From the NCBI RefSeq assembly GCF_004015795.1, contig NZ_ML137218.1, forward strand, positions 1,525,811 through 1,589,810: a stretch of DNA of 64,000 nt, read 5' to 3'. The notes under the pieces were generated by a model, which worked only from the letters and a program-made list of their open reading frames with translations, made no database searches and was not told where the DNA came from. Of the stretch, positions 28,580 to 38,932 are shown piece after piece (position 1 is the stretch's first letter; each line of letters begins with the position of its first letter). The translations under genes and the position numbers were made by a program. Origin of the DNA: Falsirhodobacter deserti (GTDB taxonomy: Bacteria; Pseudomonadota; Alphaproteobacteria; Rhodobacterales; Rhodobacteraceae).

Positions 28580-29197
28580 TCATTCCCGGTAGAAGAGGTG
28601 ACCGCCGATCGCCGCCGTGCGTGGCAGTCGCGAGGCCCAGGACGGGTTCACCGCCCGCGTGTGGAAATGCGTCGCCCCCTTGGTCAGCATCCTTGGCGCC
28701 CCGTCCAGCATCACGGCGGCAATCTTGCCCGCCCGTTCGAAGGCGCGCTTTTCCGTCACGACTTCCGGCTTGCCGTCGCAGATGAACGAAAACTGGCACA
28801 CCGACCCCTTTTCGCCCTGCGTGACCACCGCGCAGACATCGGAAGGATAGGATGAGGCATCGACGCGGTTCAGGATCACCTCTGCCACCGCGAACTGGCC
28901 CTGCAGGGGTTCGCCCCGTGCTTCGAAATAGACGGCTTCGGCAAGGCACTTCCAGTCGGCATCATGTGCCACCTCGGGGCTTTGCGCACGCAGCCACTGG
29001 GTGTCATAGCGGATCATCGGAAGCGCCTTCGGCACCGGATCAGAAAGAGAGCGGCCGGCATCTGGCACATAAGCCACACGTTCCACCTCGGCATTCGGGC
29101 CAAGTCGGGGCATGTGGAAGCCCGGATCGGCTTTGGCGCCCATCGTGCCCGCCAACAGGAAGGCCGCAGCGGCCAGTCCCAGTCCAAACAGTCGCAT
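28580..29197 (-). CDS. SleB/CwlJ-type cell wall hydrolase
   Basis: A 205-residue secreted hydrolase of the Hydrolase_2 family. A signal peptide (residues 1-23, GLGLAAAAFLLAGTMGAKA) is followed by a disordered linker and then the catalytic domain from CLAEAVYFEARGEP (catalytic glutamate) through AEVILNRVDASSYPSDVCAVVTQ to CQFSFICDGK and THFHTRAVNPSW. It probably cleaves peptidoglycan as a lytic enzyme; in non-sporulating alphaproteobacteria its role is cell-wall turnover. ATG 29197 is at the start of the signal peptide. Confidence 0.88.
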   Translation of the reverse strand: MRLFGLGLAAAAFLLAGTMGAKADPGFHMPRLGPNAEVERVAYVPDAGRSLSDPVPKALPMIRYDTQWLRAQSPEVAHDADWKCLAEAVYFEARGEPLQGQFAVAEVILNRVDASSYPSDVCAVVTQGEKGSVCQFSFICDGKPEVVTEKRAFERAGKIAAVMLDGAPRMLTKGATHFHTRAVNPSWASRLPRTAAIGGHLFYRE

Positions 29198-29312
29198 GAT
29201 GTCAGTCCCGCATTGTTTCACACGTCATGCGGCTGGGACGTCCCTTCTACCCATCCGCGCACAACAGCGGTCTCTCGTAACGGCTAGATGACAGAAAGTC
29301 CACCTAGAGTGG

Positions 29313-31904
29313 TTAAGAAGGGTTAACGATAGTGTCAGGGCGGCGCAGTTCCCCCGTGATCCAGTCCCGCTCCCCCACCGGGGTGACACGTTCCGAAAGG
29401 GCCAGATGCGCCGCAGCCAGCCGCGCCAATGGCACCCGATAGGGCGAGCAGGAGATGTAATCGAAACCGGCCTTGCGGCAGAAGGCGATGGTGTCCGGAT
29501 CGCCGCCATGTTCGCCGCAAAGCGAAAGCGTCAGGTCCGGCCGGGCCGCCCGCCCCCGCTCGGCCCCGATCAGCAACAGCTCGCCCACGCCTTCGATATC
29601 AAGGGTGTGGAAGGGATCTTCGGGAAAAACGCGGCTTTTGACATAGGCGTTCATGAAGCGGCTCGCGTCATCGCGCGACAGGCCATAGGTCATCTGCGTC
29701 AGATCGTTCGTGCCAAAGGACAAAAAGGCAGCGTTCACCGCCAGGTCGCCCGCCCGAAGCGCGGCGCGGGGCGTTTCCACCATCACGCCCAGACGGTATC
29801 CCAGTTCCGCCCCTTCCTGCATCCGCACCGCCGAGGCGACGGCGTCGATCCGGCTGCGCACCAGTTCCACCTCCCGCCGTGCCGAGATGAGGGGGACCAT
29901 GACCTCGGGCACTACGCGAATCCCCTCGCGGGCGCAGGCCAGCGTCGCCTCGAAGATGGCGCGGGCCTGCATTTCATAGATTTCCGGCCATGCGATCCCA
30001 AGGCGGACGCCGCGCATTCCCAGCATGGGGTTCGCCTCGGCCAGCGCCTCGGCGCGGCGGATGATCTCGGACAGCGGCCGGTCCAGCGCTTCAGCAAGGG
30101 ACCGCAGCCCTTCACGCGTTTTCGGCAGGAATTCGTGCAGCGGCGGGTCCAGCAGGCGGATGCAGACCGGCTTGCCTGCCATGATCGTGAACAGCCGTAT
30201 GAAATCTGCCCGCTGCATCGGCAAAAGCCGCGCCAGCGTGGCCGCACGATCCGTTGGCCCGTCGGCGAAGATCATCTCGCGCATGACGGTCAGGCGGTCA
30301 TCCTCAAGGAACATATGTTCCGTCCGGCACAGGCCGATGCCCTGCGCGGCAAAGCGGCTGGCAAGTTCGGCATCGGCAGGCGTGTCGGCATTGGCCCGAA
30401 CGCCGATGTCGCAGGCGGCCTCCACCCACCCCAGCAGCGTGCGGAACGCATCGTCCAGTGACGGCGCAAGCAGCTCCGCAGCGCCTGCCAGCGCTTCGCC
30501 GGTGGAACCGTCCAGCGTGATGATATCGCCTTCATGCAGCACGCGCCCGTCGGGCAGGGTCAGAATGCGTTCGCGCGGATCAAGCCGCAGATCGCCCGCC
30601 CCCACCACGCAAGGCACGCCAAGGCCGCGCGCGATCACGGCGGCATGGCTGGTGGCCCCGCCCCGTTCCGTCAGCACGCCGGCGGCGGCATGCATGCCAC
30701 GCACATCCTCGGGCGCCGTTTCGCGGCGCACCAGAATGCACGGCTCCCCCCGTGCGGCAAAGGTCTGCGCGGTGACGGAACTGAAGGCGATCCGCCCGAC
30801 CGCCGCACCCGGCGAGGCGGGAATACCCCGCACGATCCGGTCGCGCGGCGCGCGGGGATCGACCTGACGGTGCATCATCTCGGCCAGATCGCGGGGCTTG
30901 ATCCGCAGAACCGCCTCTTGCCGCGGGATCACGCCGTCATTGGCCAGCGCAACGGCGATGCGCACACCAGCCCCCGAACTGCGCTGCACCTTCACCGCAT
31001 CCAGCACCGACAGATGGCCGTTCTCGATCGTGAACTCGATCTGCATTTCTTCGCGCAGGCGTTCGCGGCAACGGGCGCCGTGGCGGATCAGGTCCGCGAA
31101 CATCTGCGGGGCCTCCTCCTCCAGCGAGGGGCCGCGCGCATCGCGCGTCAGGTAAAGTTCGGCACCCTCGGCCAGCGAAAAACCGCCCTGGCTTTGATTG
31201 CGGAAGCGGCCCGTGATCTGCGGGCGGCCCGTTTCGCCGTCCACGAACTGGATCACGCCCGAACCCGAAAGCCCCTGCCCCACGCCCTGCGCCATCTGCT
31301 GCACCAGCAGGCCCAGCCCAGCCCCTTCGGGCGCACCCTTGGCCTGCCGTAGCAGCCGCGCGCTCGTCCCCTCCCACGCGCGGGACATGGATCGGGTCAC
31401 CTCGGTCAGCTGGCGGGCGGGATTTTCGGGGAACGGTTCATCCGTCTGGTCCTGATAGGCGCGCAGCGCCTCGCCCAGGTCGGACCCGTCGAACATGTCG
31501 GGATCAAGCCGCGCCACGTGGATGGCATAGGCCTGAACAAAGCGCAGATAAAGCTGGTCCGCCGCGGCCTTGCCATGGGTGCGGGAAAGCTCGGCGTGCC
31601 GCGCCGCGTTCATGCCGATGTTCAGGACGGTTGAAGGGCCGCCCCAATCGGTTTCCTGCGGGCTCGGCCTGACAGAAACAAGAGGCGCGGGACCGAAACG
31701 CGACAGGATGCGCGCGCAATCCACCGGCTGGCCCTGCGCGATGGCCCGCACGGTCACGATGGGCAGCGCCACCGTCAGCGGCACGGGAATATCCAGCCGG
31801 ATCAGCCGCTGCAGGCACTTGGCCCGCCAGCCATGTGCGGCGGCGGTGATGCATTGGGTGGGGGTGATCAGGACATGGTCCGGGAAGGGCGCGCTCATCT
31901 GCAT
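29313..31904 (-). CDS. Pyruvate phosphate dikinase-like protein with altered ATP-grasp domain
   Basis: An 863-residue protein, close to the usual PPDK length. The central phosphohistidine domain is intact (GGATSHAAVIARGLGVPC; His about residue 420), and the C-terminal PEP/pyruvate barrel is intact (LCRTEHMFL, GMRGVRLG, FGTNDLTQMTYGLSRDD, catalytic Cys in SLCGEHGGDP). The N-terminal nucleotide domain is degenerate: VRSGA-type motif reads VRPSP, and the acidic YGEF...NAQGED region reads TGRF...NQSQGG. So PEP chemistry is plausible, and ATP handling is doubtful. Located next to glyS, as I recall for Rhodobacteraceae PPDK genes. Two start codons (31904, 31898) are close, neither with a strong ribosome site. 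Confidence 0.85.
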   Translation of the reverse strand: MQMSAPFPDHVLITPTQCITAAAHGWRAKCLQRLIRLDIPVPLTVALPIVTVRAIAQGQPVDCARILSRFGPAPLVSVRPSPQETDWGGPSTVLNIGMNAARHAELSRTHGKAAADQLYLRFVQAYAIHVARLDPDMFDGSDLGEALRAYQDQTDEPFPENPARQLTEVTRSMSRAWEGTSARLLRQAKGAPEGAGLGLLVQQMAQGVGQGLSGSGVIQFVDGETGRPQITGRFRNQSQGGFSLAEGAELYLTRDARGPSLEEEAPQMFADLIRHGARCRERLREEMQIEFTIENGHLSVLDAVKVQRSSGAGVRIAVALANDGVIPRQEAVLRIKPRDLAEMMHRQVDPRAPRDRIVRGIPASPGAAVGRIAFSSVTAQTFAARGEPCILVRRETAPEDVRGMHAAAGVLTERGGATSHAAVIARGLGVPCVVGAGDLRLDPRERILTLPDGRVLHEGDIITLDGSTGEALAGAAELLAPSLDDAFRTLLGWVEAACDIGVRANADTPADAELASRFAAQGIGLCRTEHMFLEDDRLTVMREMIFADGPTDRAATLARLLPMQRADFIRLFTIMAGKPVCIRLLDPPLHEFLPKTREGLRSLAEALDRPLSEIIRRAEALAEANPMLGMRGVRLGIAWPEIYEMQARAIFEATLACAREGIRVVPEVMVPLISARREVELVRSRIDAVASAVRMQEGAELGYRLGVMVETPRAALRAGDLAVNAAFLSFGTNDLTQMTYGLSRDDASRFMNAYVKSRVFPEDPFHTLDIEGVGELLLIGAERGRAARPDLTLSLCGEHGGDPDTIAFCRKAGFDYISCSPYRVPLARLAAAHLALSERVTPVGERDWITGELRRPDTIVNPS

Positions 31905-31976
31905 GATACAAGGATAGCGGCGGCGCGCCGTTTCGCCAATGGCCCGCGTCCGGAACATCCGGACGCGGCAAGGCCG

Positions 31977-34109
31977 TCAATCGGCAATCTTCGTGAGGTC
32001 GGCGACGCTGGAACAGGCGGCGCGGATGCGGTGCAGCAGGTTCAGGCGATTCCGGCGAACGATCTCGTTCTCAGAATTGACCTGCACAGCCTCGAAGAAG
32101 GCATCGATCGGCACGCGAAGGGCAGCCATCGCGGTCATCGCGGCTGCGAAATCCTGCGCTTCCAGTGCCGGGCCGATCCGCCCGTCGGCCAGATCAAGCG
32201 CGGCAAACAGCGCTTTTTCTTCATCCGTTTCGGCGAACTTGGCATCGGCACCGAAGGAATATTCGACACCGTCCTTCGCTTCGGCCTGGCCAAGGATGTT
32301 GGCGGCACGGCGGAAGCCCTGAAGCAGGTTCGTGCCGTCCTCCGAAGACAGGAACGCCTGAAGCGCCTCGGCCCGCTTCACCAGAAGCGCCAGATCGTCG
32401 TTTCCTGGCATGGCAAGGCAGGCATCAATCACATCGTGCCGAACGCCCTGATCGCGCAGGTGGACCTTCAGACGATCATGGAAGAAGCCCAGAAGATCGG
32501 CGACGACGTCGGTCGCACCGCCATGCTGTTCCACGCCCCTGGACAGGATCTGCGACAGGCCGGTGGCGATGCCGTTGCCCAGCACCAGCCGGATCACGCC
32601 CAGCGCGGCGCGGCGCAGCGCGTAGGGGTCCTTCGATCCCGTCGGCTTTTCGTCAATCGCCCAGAAGCCGGTCAGCGTGTCGATCTTGTCGGCCAGCGCC
32701 ACCGCCACCGTGACCGGCGCCGTCGGCACCACGTCCGACGGGCCAAGGGGCGAATAATGCCACTGGCACGCCTCGGCCACCTGGCCATCAAGGCCCGCAG
32801 CTTCGGCGTAATAGCGGCCCATCAAGCCCTGAAGCTCGGGGAATTCGCCGACCATGTCAGATTGCAGATCGGCTTTGGCCACCTGCGCGGCTTGCGTTGC
32901 CAGCGCGGGATCGGCACCGACCAGCGGCGCGAGTTCCGCCGCCAGATCGGCGATGCGGGCCACGCGGTCGGCCTGGCTGCCAAGACGGTTGTGGAAGGTC
33001 ACATCGGCAAGGCCTGCGCCCATCCCCTCCAGCCCTTCGGCCTTCACGGTGCGCAGATCGTTTTCCCAGAAGAACCGCGCATCCGACAAACGGGCGGACA
33101 GCACCTTCTGGTTGCCCTTCAGGATCGTCTCGCCTTCATCGACGGTGGTGCGGTTGGCGACGGTCACGAACTTCTCGATCCGGCCCGAAGGCGCTTTGAC
33201 CGAAAAGAACTTCTGGTGTTCCTTCATGGAGGTCTGCAGAACCTCGGGCGGCAGGCCAAGGAACGCCTCGTCGATGCTGCCCATCAGCACGACAGGCCAT
33301 TCGACCAGTCCCGCAACCTCGGCCAGAAGGCCCTTGTCCTCCACCAGCTCCAGCCCTTGGGCGAAGGCGGCGGTGGTGGCGTCGTTCCAGATGATCGCCT
33401 CACGCTCGGCACTGTCCAGCACCACATGGGCAGCCAATAGTTTCGCGCGATAATCGTCGAATGAGGATACCGCGAACCGGCCCGGCGCCATGAAGCGATG
33501 GCCTTCCGTGGTGTTGCCCGCCGTCAGGTGATCGACGGTCACCGGCACCACGTCGCTGCCCGCCTCGGTCGTCAGCAGGCACAGGATGGAATGCAGCGGG
33601 CGCACCCAGCGAAGCTGTCCGCTGCCCCACCGCATGGATTTCGGCCACGGGAAGGTGCGGATCGTCCGCTCCACCACCTCGGCCACGATATCGGCGGCAG
33701 GGCGGCCAGGCTTTGTCACCCGTGCATAGAGGATCTGGCCCTTCTTGTCGTCGCGAACCTCGATCACGACGCCGTTCAGGTGGACATGGCTGCCCGAAGG
33801 CTGGCCCGCCAGCGCCATCACGGGCGCCGCATCGGTGATGCCAAGGCCGCGCAGGAACCCTGCCAGCGCCTGTTCGGGGGCATCGGCCTTGGGGCCCTTG
33901 CGCTCCTCCGCGACGGTGGGGGATTCGGCGTTCAACCCTTCCACCGCCAGCACCAAACGGCGCGGCGTGGAAAAGGCCCCGGCCGAGGCATAGGTCAGAC
34001 CCGCCTCCACCAGACCATTGGTGACCAGCTTTTGCAGATCCTCGCGCGCGCGGGCCTGCATGCGGGCGGGAATTTCCTCGGAGAAGAGTTCGAGCAGAAG
34101 ATCGGGCAT
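31977..34109 (-). CDS. glyS: Glycyl-tRNA synthetase beta subunit
   Basis: A 710-residue subunit of the heterotetrameric bacterial GlyRS. It starts MPDLLLELFSEEIPARMQARA, has the HD-like region DLAAELAPLVGADPALATQAAQVAKADLQSDMVGEFPELQGLMGRYYA, and ends in an anticodon-binding-type helical domain. ATG is 13 bp after the glyQ stop. Together with GlyQ it charges tRNA-Gly. PPDK-like gene follows after about 70 bp. Confidence 0.97.
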   Translation of the reverse strand: MPDLLLELFSEEIPARMQARAREDLQKLVTNGLVEAGLTYASAGAFSTPRRLVLAVEGLNAESPTVAEERKGPKADAPEQALAGFLRGLGITDAAPVMALAGQPSGSHVHLNGVVIEVRDDKKGQILYARVTKPGRPAADIVAEVVERTIRTFPWPKSMRWGSGQLRWVRPLHSILCLLTTEAGSDVVPVTVDHLTAGNTTEGHRFMAPGRFAVSSFDDYRAKLLAAHVVLDSAEREAIIWNDATTAAFAQGLELVEDKGLLAEVAGLVEWPVVLMGSIDEAFLGLPPEVLQTSMKEHQKFFSVKAPSGRIEKFVTVANRTTVDEGETILKGNQKVLSARLSDARFFWENDLRTVKAEGLEGMGAGLADVTFHNRLGSQADRVARIADLAAELAPLVGADPALATQAAQVAKADLQSDMVGEFPELQGLMGRYYAEAAGLDGQVAEACQWHYSPLGPSDVVPTAPVTVAVALADKIDTLTGFWAIDEKPTGSKDPYALRRAALGVIRLVLGNGIATGLSQILSRGVEQHGGATDVVADLLGFFHDRLKVHLRDQGVRHDVIDACLAMPGNDDLALLVKRAEALQAFLSSEDGTNLLQGFRRAANILGQAEAKDGVEYSFGADAKFAETDEEKALFAALDLADGRIGPALEAQDFAAAMTAMAALRVPIDAFFEAVQVNSENEIVRRNRLNLLHRIRAACSSVADLTKIAD

Positions 34110-34122
34110 GTACAGGTATCCG

Positions 34123-35043
34123 TCAGTGAGAGGCGCCGGCGTCGGTCATCACGAAGGCATCGGCGCAGCGCTTGGCCAGCGCACGCACGCGGCCGATATA
34201 GGCCTGCCGTTCTGTGACAGAGATGACGCCCCGCGCATCCATCAGGTTGAACAGGTGGCTGGCCTTGATGCACTGGTCATAGGCCGGCTGCGACATGATG
34301 ATGCGGCGGCCTGCGCCGTCCACCTCGGGGGCCGACAGGATGCGGTCGCATTCCGCTTCGGCATCCTTGAAATGCTGCAGCAGCATGTCGGTATCGGCAA
34401 TGTCGAAGTTCCAGCGGCTGTATTCCTGTTCGGCCTGCCGGAACACGTCGCCATAGGTCAGCGGCGTCGGGCTGTCCGGGTCGTTGAACGGCATGTCCAT
34501 CACGTGATCCACGCCCAGCACATACATGGCCAGACGTTCAAGGCCATAGGTCAGCTCGCCCGAAACAGGTTTGCAGTCATGCCCGCCGACCTGCTGAAAA
34601 TAGGTGAACTGCGACACTTCCATCCCGTCGCACCACACTTCCCAGCCAAGCCCCCACGCCCCCAGCGTCGGGGATTCCCAGTCATCCTCCACGAAGCGGA
34701 TATCGTGCAGGTTCATGTCGATGCCGATGGCCTGAAGGCTGCCAAGATACAGCGCCTGAAGGTCGGGCGGCGAAGGCTTCAGGATCACCTGATACTGGTA
34801 ATAGTGCTGAAGACGGTTCGGGTTTTCGCCATAGCGTCCGTCTGTCGGGCGGCGCGAGGGCTGGACATAGGCCGCAGCCCACGGCTTGGAGCCGAGAGAG
34901 CGCAGGGTCGTGGCCGGGTGGAAGGTTCCCGCCCCCACCTCCATGTCGTAGGGTTGAAGCACCGCACAACCTCGGGCACCCCAATAGCCCATCAGGCGCA
35001 GGATGATCTCCTGAAAACTGCGGGGGGGCGTGGTGGCAGACAT
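34123..35043 (-). CDS. glyQ: Glycyl-tRNA synthetase alpha subunit
   Basis: A 306-residue class II catalytic subunit. Motifs are [24 protein letters not shown]-type [28 protein letters not shown], and [21 protein letters not shown] 35043 is preferred because AAGGAG stands 7 nt upstream; a start 9 codons upstream is also open. It is the first gene of glyQ-glyS. Confidence 0.97.
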   Translation of the reverse strand: MSATTPPRSFQEIILRLMGYWGARGCAVLQPYDMEVGAGTFHPATTLRSLGSKPWAAAYVQPSRRPTDGRYGENPNRLQHYYQYQVILKPSPPDLQALYLGSLQAIGIDMNLHDIRFVEDDWESPTLGAWGLGWEVWCDGMEVSQFTYFQQVGGHDCKPVSGELTYGLERLAMYVLGVDHVMDMPFNDPDSPTPLTYGDVFRQAEQEYSRWNFDIADTDMLLQHFKDAEAECDRILSAPEVDGAGRRIIMSQPAYDQCIKASHLFNLMDARGVISVTERQAYIGRVRALAKRCADAFVMTDAGASH

Positions 35044-35095
35044 GGCGGCTCCTTCACTCGGGGTCGCCACTGCATAGGGGGCACGGGCGGGTGCG

Positions 35096-36574
35096 TCAAC
35101 GCATCCAGAAGCGCGGCATGAACAGCACGAACACTGTCAGCAGCTCCAGCCGGCCAACAAGCATGCCGAAGATCATGATCCACTTGGTCGCATCGGGGAA
35201 ATCGGTCAGCGCCCCACTGGGGGCGACCCCGCCCCCGAACACCGGCCCGACATTCGCGATCGATGTCCATGCCGCCGTGATGGAGGCCCGCACATCCAGC
35301 CCCGTCATCGACAAAAGCACCACCAGCACGCCGAAGGTCAGCATGAACATCGTGAAGAACAGGATGACCGAGTTCATCACGTCGCGATCCACCACCTTGC
35401 CTTCGTACCGGACCGAGATGACGGCGTTGGGCGAACGCAGGCGGCGGATCTGCACTCGGATCGCCTCGAACAGGATCAGATAGCGGAACACTTTCACTGA
35501 ACAGCCGGTCGAGGATGTGCACCCGCCGATCAGCCCGACGATGATGAGGATCAGCAGCGGGAAGGCATCCCATTGCGACAGGTCCACGCTGGTGAACCCC
35601 GTGCCCGAAAATGCCGAAACCACGTTGAACATCGTTTCGCGAAAGGATGGCAGAACCGGCGCGCGGTTGGCCCAGACGTCATAGATCACGATGGCGACGG
35701 TGGCATACAGGTTCCAGCGCAGATAGGTCCGCACCTGCCGGTCGTGCCAGATCGGCGCGTAATGGCCGTGCAGCATCTGGACATACCGGATGAAGGGCAG
35801 CGTCGCAGCCAGCATGAAGAACACGCAGGCATATTCCAGCGGACCCGCAAACGCCCCGAACGAGGCATCGTGCGAGGAGAAGCCGCCCGTGGAGATGGCC
35901 GTCAGCGAATGGGCCAGCGCATCGAAGCCCGTCATGCCCATCGCGCTGAAGGTCAGCATGCAGACGACCGTCATGCCGACATAGATGCGGATCAGCGCGG
36001 CAGAGATGTCCATGGCGCGGGGCAGGATCTTGCCCAGCGTGTCAAACCCTTCCGAGCGGAAGAACTGCATCCCCCCAACCTTCATGACCGGCAGGAACAG
36101 CATCGCGACAATAACGATCCCCAGGCCGCCCAGCCACTGCAGGATGGCGCGCCACAGGATGATGCCTGCCGGAAGATCGTCCAGCCCGCTGAAAACGGTG
36201 GCCCCGGTGGTGGTCATTCCCGAAACGGATTCGAACATCGCATCGGTGAAGCTTGCCTGCGTGGCACCGATGATGAAGGGCAAGGCCCCGAACAGCGGCA
36301 GCCCGATCCAGACCCCTGCCGTCAGCAGGAAGATCTGCTGCAGGTTCATCGCACCGCGTGTACCATTGGCACAGGCCAGTGCCGTGGCCGCCCCCAGCAC
36401 CATCGTGATGAGCGAGATTTGCAGGAAACTCGCCCACTCCCCCTCGCCGGTGAACAGATCGAACATCATCGGCACCAGCATCGTGACGCCAAGCGCCACG
36501 ACCAGAAGGCCGATCACATAGGCAACGGGCCGTATATCCACTAGCCCCGTTTGTTTTTGCGCCCGTTCAGCCAC
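35096..36574 (-). CDS. trkH: TrkH-family potassium uptake channel
   Basis: A ~492-residue inner-membrane K+ transport subunit. Four pore regions of the SKT family are visible: [33 protein letters not shown], and the last around [11 protein letters not shown]. TrkA, its usual gating partner, is not in the window. The start is uncertain: GTG 36574 overlaps the folE2 stop by 8 bp; TTG 36592 is upstream, and GTG 36541 gives a start just before DIRPVAYV. Coupled to folE2 by position, with no evident functional link. Confidence 0.92.
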   Translation of the reverse strand: MAERAQKQTGLVDIRPVAYVIGLLVVALGVTMLVPMMFDLFTGEGEWASFLQISLITMVLGAATALACANGTRGAMNLQQIFLLTAGVWIGLPLFGALPFIIGATQASFTDAMFESVSGMTTTGATVFSGLDDLPAGIILWRAILQWLGGLGIVIVAMLFLPVMKVGGMQFFRSEGFDTLGKILPRAMDISAALIRIYVGMTVVCMLTFSAMGMTGFDALAHSLTAISTGGFSSHDASFGAFAGPLEYACVFFMLAATLPFIRYVQMLHGHYAPIWHDRQVRTYLRWNLYATVAIVIYDVWANRAPVLPSFRETMFNVVSAFSGTGFTSVDLSQWDAFPLLILIIVGLIGGCTSSTGCSVKVFRYLILFEAIRVQIRRLRSPNAVISVRYEGKVVDRDVMNSVILFFTMFMLTFGVLVVLLSMTGLDVRASITAAWTSIANVGPVFGGGVAPSGALTDFPDATKWIMIFGMLVGRLELLTVFVLFMPRFWMR

Positions 36575-37634
36575 TGTGGACCAGCGTTGCAAGCATCTTC
36601 GGGTCGATGCTTTGCTGTGCGAAGGTCTGCCCCTCGGTCAGGACCGAAACGGCGTCGTGGGAGTGGAGCGATTCCTGATGGCTGGCGATGATGCGGAAAT
36701 CGCGTACGCGCGGATCGGCCTGCAGCACGGCGCAGAAGGACCGGGCGGCGTCTTCCACGAAGATCGGGTTGGCGGCGTTCAGTTCGGCAAAGGCCTGTTC
36801 ATCCTCGCGCTTGACCATGACCTGCGTTTCGGTCGGCACGGCGGTGCGGGCCAGCGCGATCAGATCCTCGAACCACAGCCGGTCGCCCGTCATTTCCACC
36901 GACAGGCGCGCGACGGACCGCTGCGAATGGGGCGTGGCAAGCTGCCCCCGCGTTTGGCGGGCATGTTCGGACAGTTCCAGCGAACACGGGCAGGTGGAGG
37001 AGTAAACATAGTCGAGATGCATCATCTTCTTGCGCTGGCCGGCCACGTCCACCAGTTCCAGCGCGATGTCGTAATACTGCCACCCCGTCAGCCCCGACCG
37101 CAGCGAGTGCACGCGCGCGGGGAAGGAAAACCGCATCTGGATGCGCGCATCGAAGCTGCCAAGGTCGCGCTTGTAATCCTCCAGCGCGTGCTCGATCACT
37201 TCAAGCGAGCAGTCACGCTCGGCATGGGCATAAAAGGACCGCATGATGCGGCTCATGTTGATGCCCTTCTTTTCCGCCTCAAGGCTGACGGTGCCGGTGA
37301 CCGAGGTTTCCAGAACCACATCCCCGCCATCCTTCAGCCGGTACCGGATCGGCAGGCGGAAGTTGGAAATGCCCACATGCTGGATGACGGCCTGCGCCCC
37401 CACGATCAGGCTGGACGGGCCGTTCTGCAGATCGGGAAGCGTCGCGCGGTAGGCCGCATCGGCCGTGAAACCCGCAGGATAAGCGCGGCTCAGCTCCGGA
37501 TAAGCGCGAAGAACCGCGGGAAGCTGCAGCGCGGCAACGTCATCCTCCGTCGCGTTGGCCGTATAGTGGCGCAAAACCGCAAGCGCGGCCTCCGCCTCGG
37601 CCCGCGTCGGCGGAAGGTCAGCACGGATGTTCAT
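36567..37634 (-). CDS. folE2: GTP cyclohydrolase, type IB (FolE2)
   Basis: A 355-residue FolE2/GCYH-IB that opens GTP to give dihydroneopterin triphosphate, the first step of folate and queuosine pathways. Signature motifs: HVGISNFRLPIRY, EKKGINMSRIMRSFY, and the catalytic cysteine in YSSTCPCSLELSEHA. Its presence fits the unlinked folB and folP in the window. FolE2 is the form used when zinc is low in many bacteria, but no Zur site is evident upstream. I do not see a zinc-type FolE in the window. Confidence 0.95.
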   Translation of the reverse strand: MNIRADLPPTRAEAEAALAVLRHYTANATEDDVAALQLPAVLRAYPELSRAYPAGFTADAAYRATLPDLQNGPSSLIVGAQAVIQHVGISNFRLPIRYRLKDGGDVVLETSVTGTVSLEAEKKGINMSRIMRSFYAHAERDCSLEVIEHALEDYKRDLGSFDARIQMRFSFPARVHSLRSGLTGWQYYDIALELVDVAGQRKKMMHLDYVYSSTCPCSLELSEHARQTRGQLATPHSQRSVARLSVEMTGDRLWFEDLIALARTAVPTETQVMVKREDEQAFAELNAANPIFVEDAARSFCAVLQADPRVRDFRIIASHQESLHSHDAVSVLTEGQTFAQQSIDPKMLATLVHSG

Positions 37635-37695
37635 CGTAAACCCCTTCGTGGGATCAGGCGCGGCTTATATAGCGCCGCCGCGCCGTTCGCCCAAG

Positions 37696-38874
37696 TCAGA
37701 TCACATCCAGCGCGTTGCGGATGTCGGTAATAAGATCGTCCGCATCCTCGAGCCCCACGGACAGGCGGATCAGGCCGGGCGTGATGCCCAGTTCGGCCTT
37801 CTGTGCGTCCGGCAGGCGCTGGTGCGTCGTGGTGGCCGGATGCGTCGCGATGGATTTCGCATCCCCCAGGTTGTTCGACATCTTGATGACGCGCAGCGCG
37901 TTCAGGAAGCGGAAGGCCGTATCCTTGTCCGCCAGTTCGAACGCGATCATCGTGCCACCTTCGGACATCTGCGACTTCGCCAGCGCCTGCTGGGGATGGC
38001 TGTCCAGGAAGGGATGGATCACGCGGCCCAGCCGGGTGTCGCCGGCAAGCGTTTGCGCGATCTTCCACGTGGTTTCGGCCATCGCGCGGCAGCGGAGGTC
38101 CAGCGTCGCCATGCCGTTCAGCATGATCCACGCGTTGAAAGGGCTCATCGCGCCGCCGGTATGGCGCATGTAACCTTCCAGCGTGCCACGGATGAAATCG
38201 ACCGTGCCGCAAACGACGCCGCCAAGGGCGCGGCCCTGCCCGTCGATATGCTTGGTGGTGGAATAGATGACGACGTCGGCACCCAGATCCTTCACGCGGC
38301 TGAAGATCGGCGTGGCGAACACGTTGTCCACGATCACCAGCGCACCGGCGGCATGGGCGATCTCGGACACGGCGCGGATGTCGATCACTTCCAGCGTGGG
38401 GTTGGAGATGGATTCAAGGAACACCGCCTTGGTGCCGGGCGTGACGGCCTGCCGCCATGCATCCAGATCGGTGCCGTCCACCAGCACGATTTCCACGCCA
38501 AAGCGGCCAAGCACGTTTTCAAGGATGTACAGGCAGGATCCGAACAGCGCCCGCGCGGCCACGATCCGGTCGCCCGCCTTGCAGATCGACATCAATGCGC
38601 CGTTGACGGCGGCCATGCCGGATGCGGTGGCGAAGGCATCCTCCATCCCCTCGATAGCGGCGATACGTTCTTCGAACATGCGGGTCGTGGGGTTGCCATA
38701 GCGGGCATAGATGAACTCGTCGCCCTCGGTGGCCTGGAACCGCTTTTCGGCCTGTTCAGCCGTGTCATAAACGAAGCCCTGCGTCAGGAAGATCGCCTCG
38801 GCCATTTCGCCATACTGGCTGCGGCGGCTGCCGGTATGCACAAGCTTCGTGCGGGTTTTCCAGTCCTCGGCCAT
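37696..38874 (-). CDS. metZ: O-succinylhomoserine / O-acetylhomoserine sulfhydrylase
   Basis: A 392-residue Cys/Met metabolism PLP enzyme (start MAEDWKTRTKLVHTGSRRSQYGE). The PLP lysine is in IYSTTKHIDGQGRALGG; IYARYGNPTTRMFEE and VDNVFATPIFS are family motifs. It makes homocysteine from an acylated homoserine and sulfide. MetZ (succinyl) versus MetY (acetyl) is chosen by overall similarity. ATG 38874 has GGAG upstream; a TTG four codons earlier is less likely. Control by the SAM-II riboswitch directly upstream is strong evidence for a role in methionine synthesis. Confidence 0.94.
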   Translation of the reverse strand: MAEDWKTRTKLVHTGSRRSQYGEMAEAIFLTQGFVYDTAEQAEKRFQATEGDEFIYARYGNPTTRMFEERIAAIEGMEDAFATASGMAAVNGALMSICKAGDRIVAARALFGSCLYILENVLGRFGVEIVLVDGTDLDAWRQAVTPGTKAVFLESISNPTLEVIDIRAVSEIAHAAGALVIVDNVFATPIFSRVKDLGADVVIYSTTKHIDGQGRALGGVVCGTVDFIRGTLEGYMRHTGGAMSPFNAWIMLNGMATLDLRCRAMAETTWKIAQTLAGDTRLGRVIHPFLDSHPQQALAKSQMSEGGTMIAFELADKDTAFRFLNALRVIKMSNNLGDAKSIATHPATTTHQRLPDAQKAELGITPGLIRLSVGLEDADDLITDIRNALDVI

Positions 38875-38892
38875 CGTCCACTCCAAAACGTC

Positions 38893-38922
38893 AAAAGCCT
38901 CCGACGCCGGAAGCGCGGAGGC
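38893..38922 (-). terminator. Leader terminator between riboswitch and metZ
   Basis: On the minus strand, GCCTCCG pairs with CGGAGGC (7 bp) around a GC-rich loop, then TTTT. It lies between the riboswitch and the metZ start. It could be the expression platform (termination at high SAM). Confidence 0.65.
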
Positions 38923-38932
38923 GTTGCCCTCA

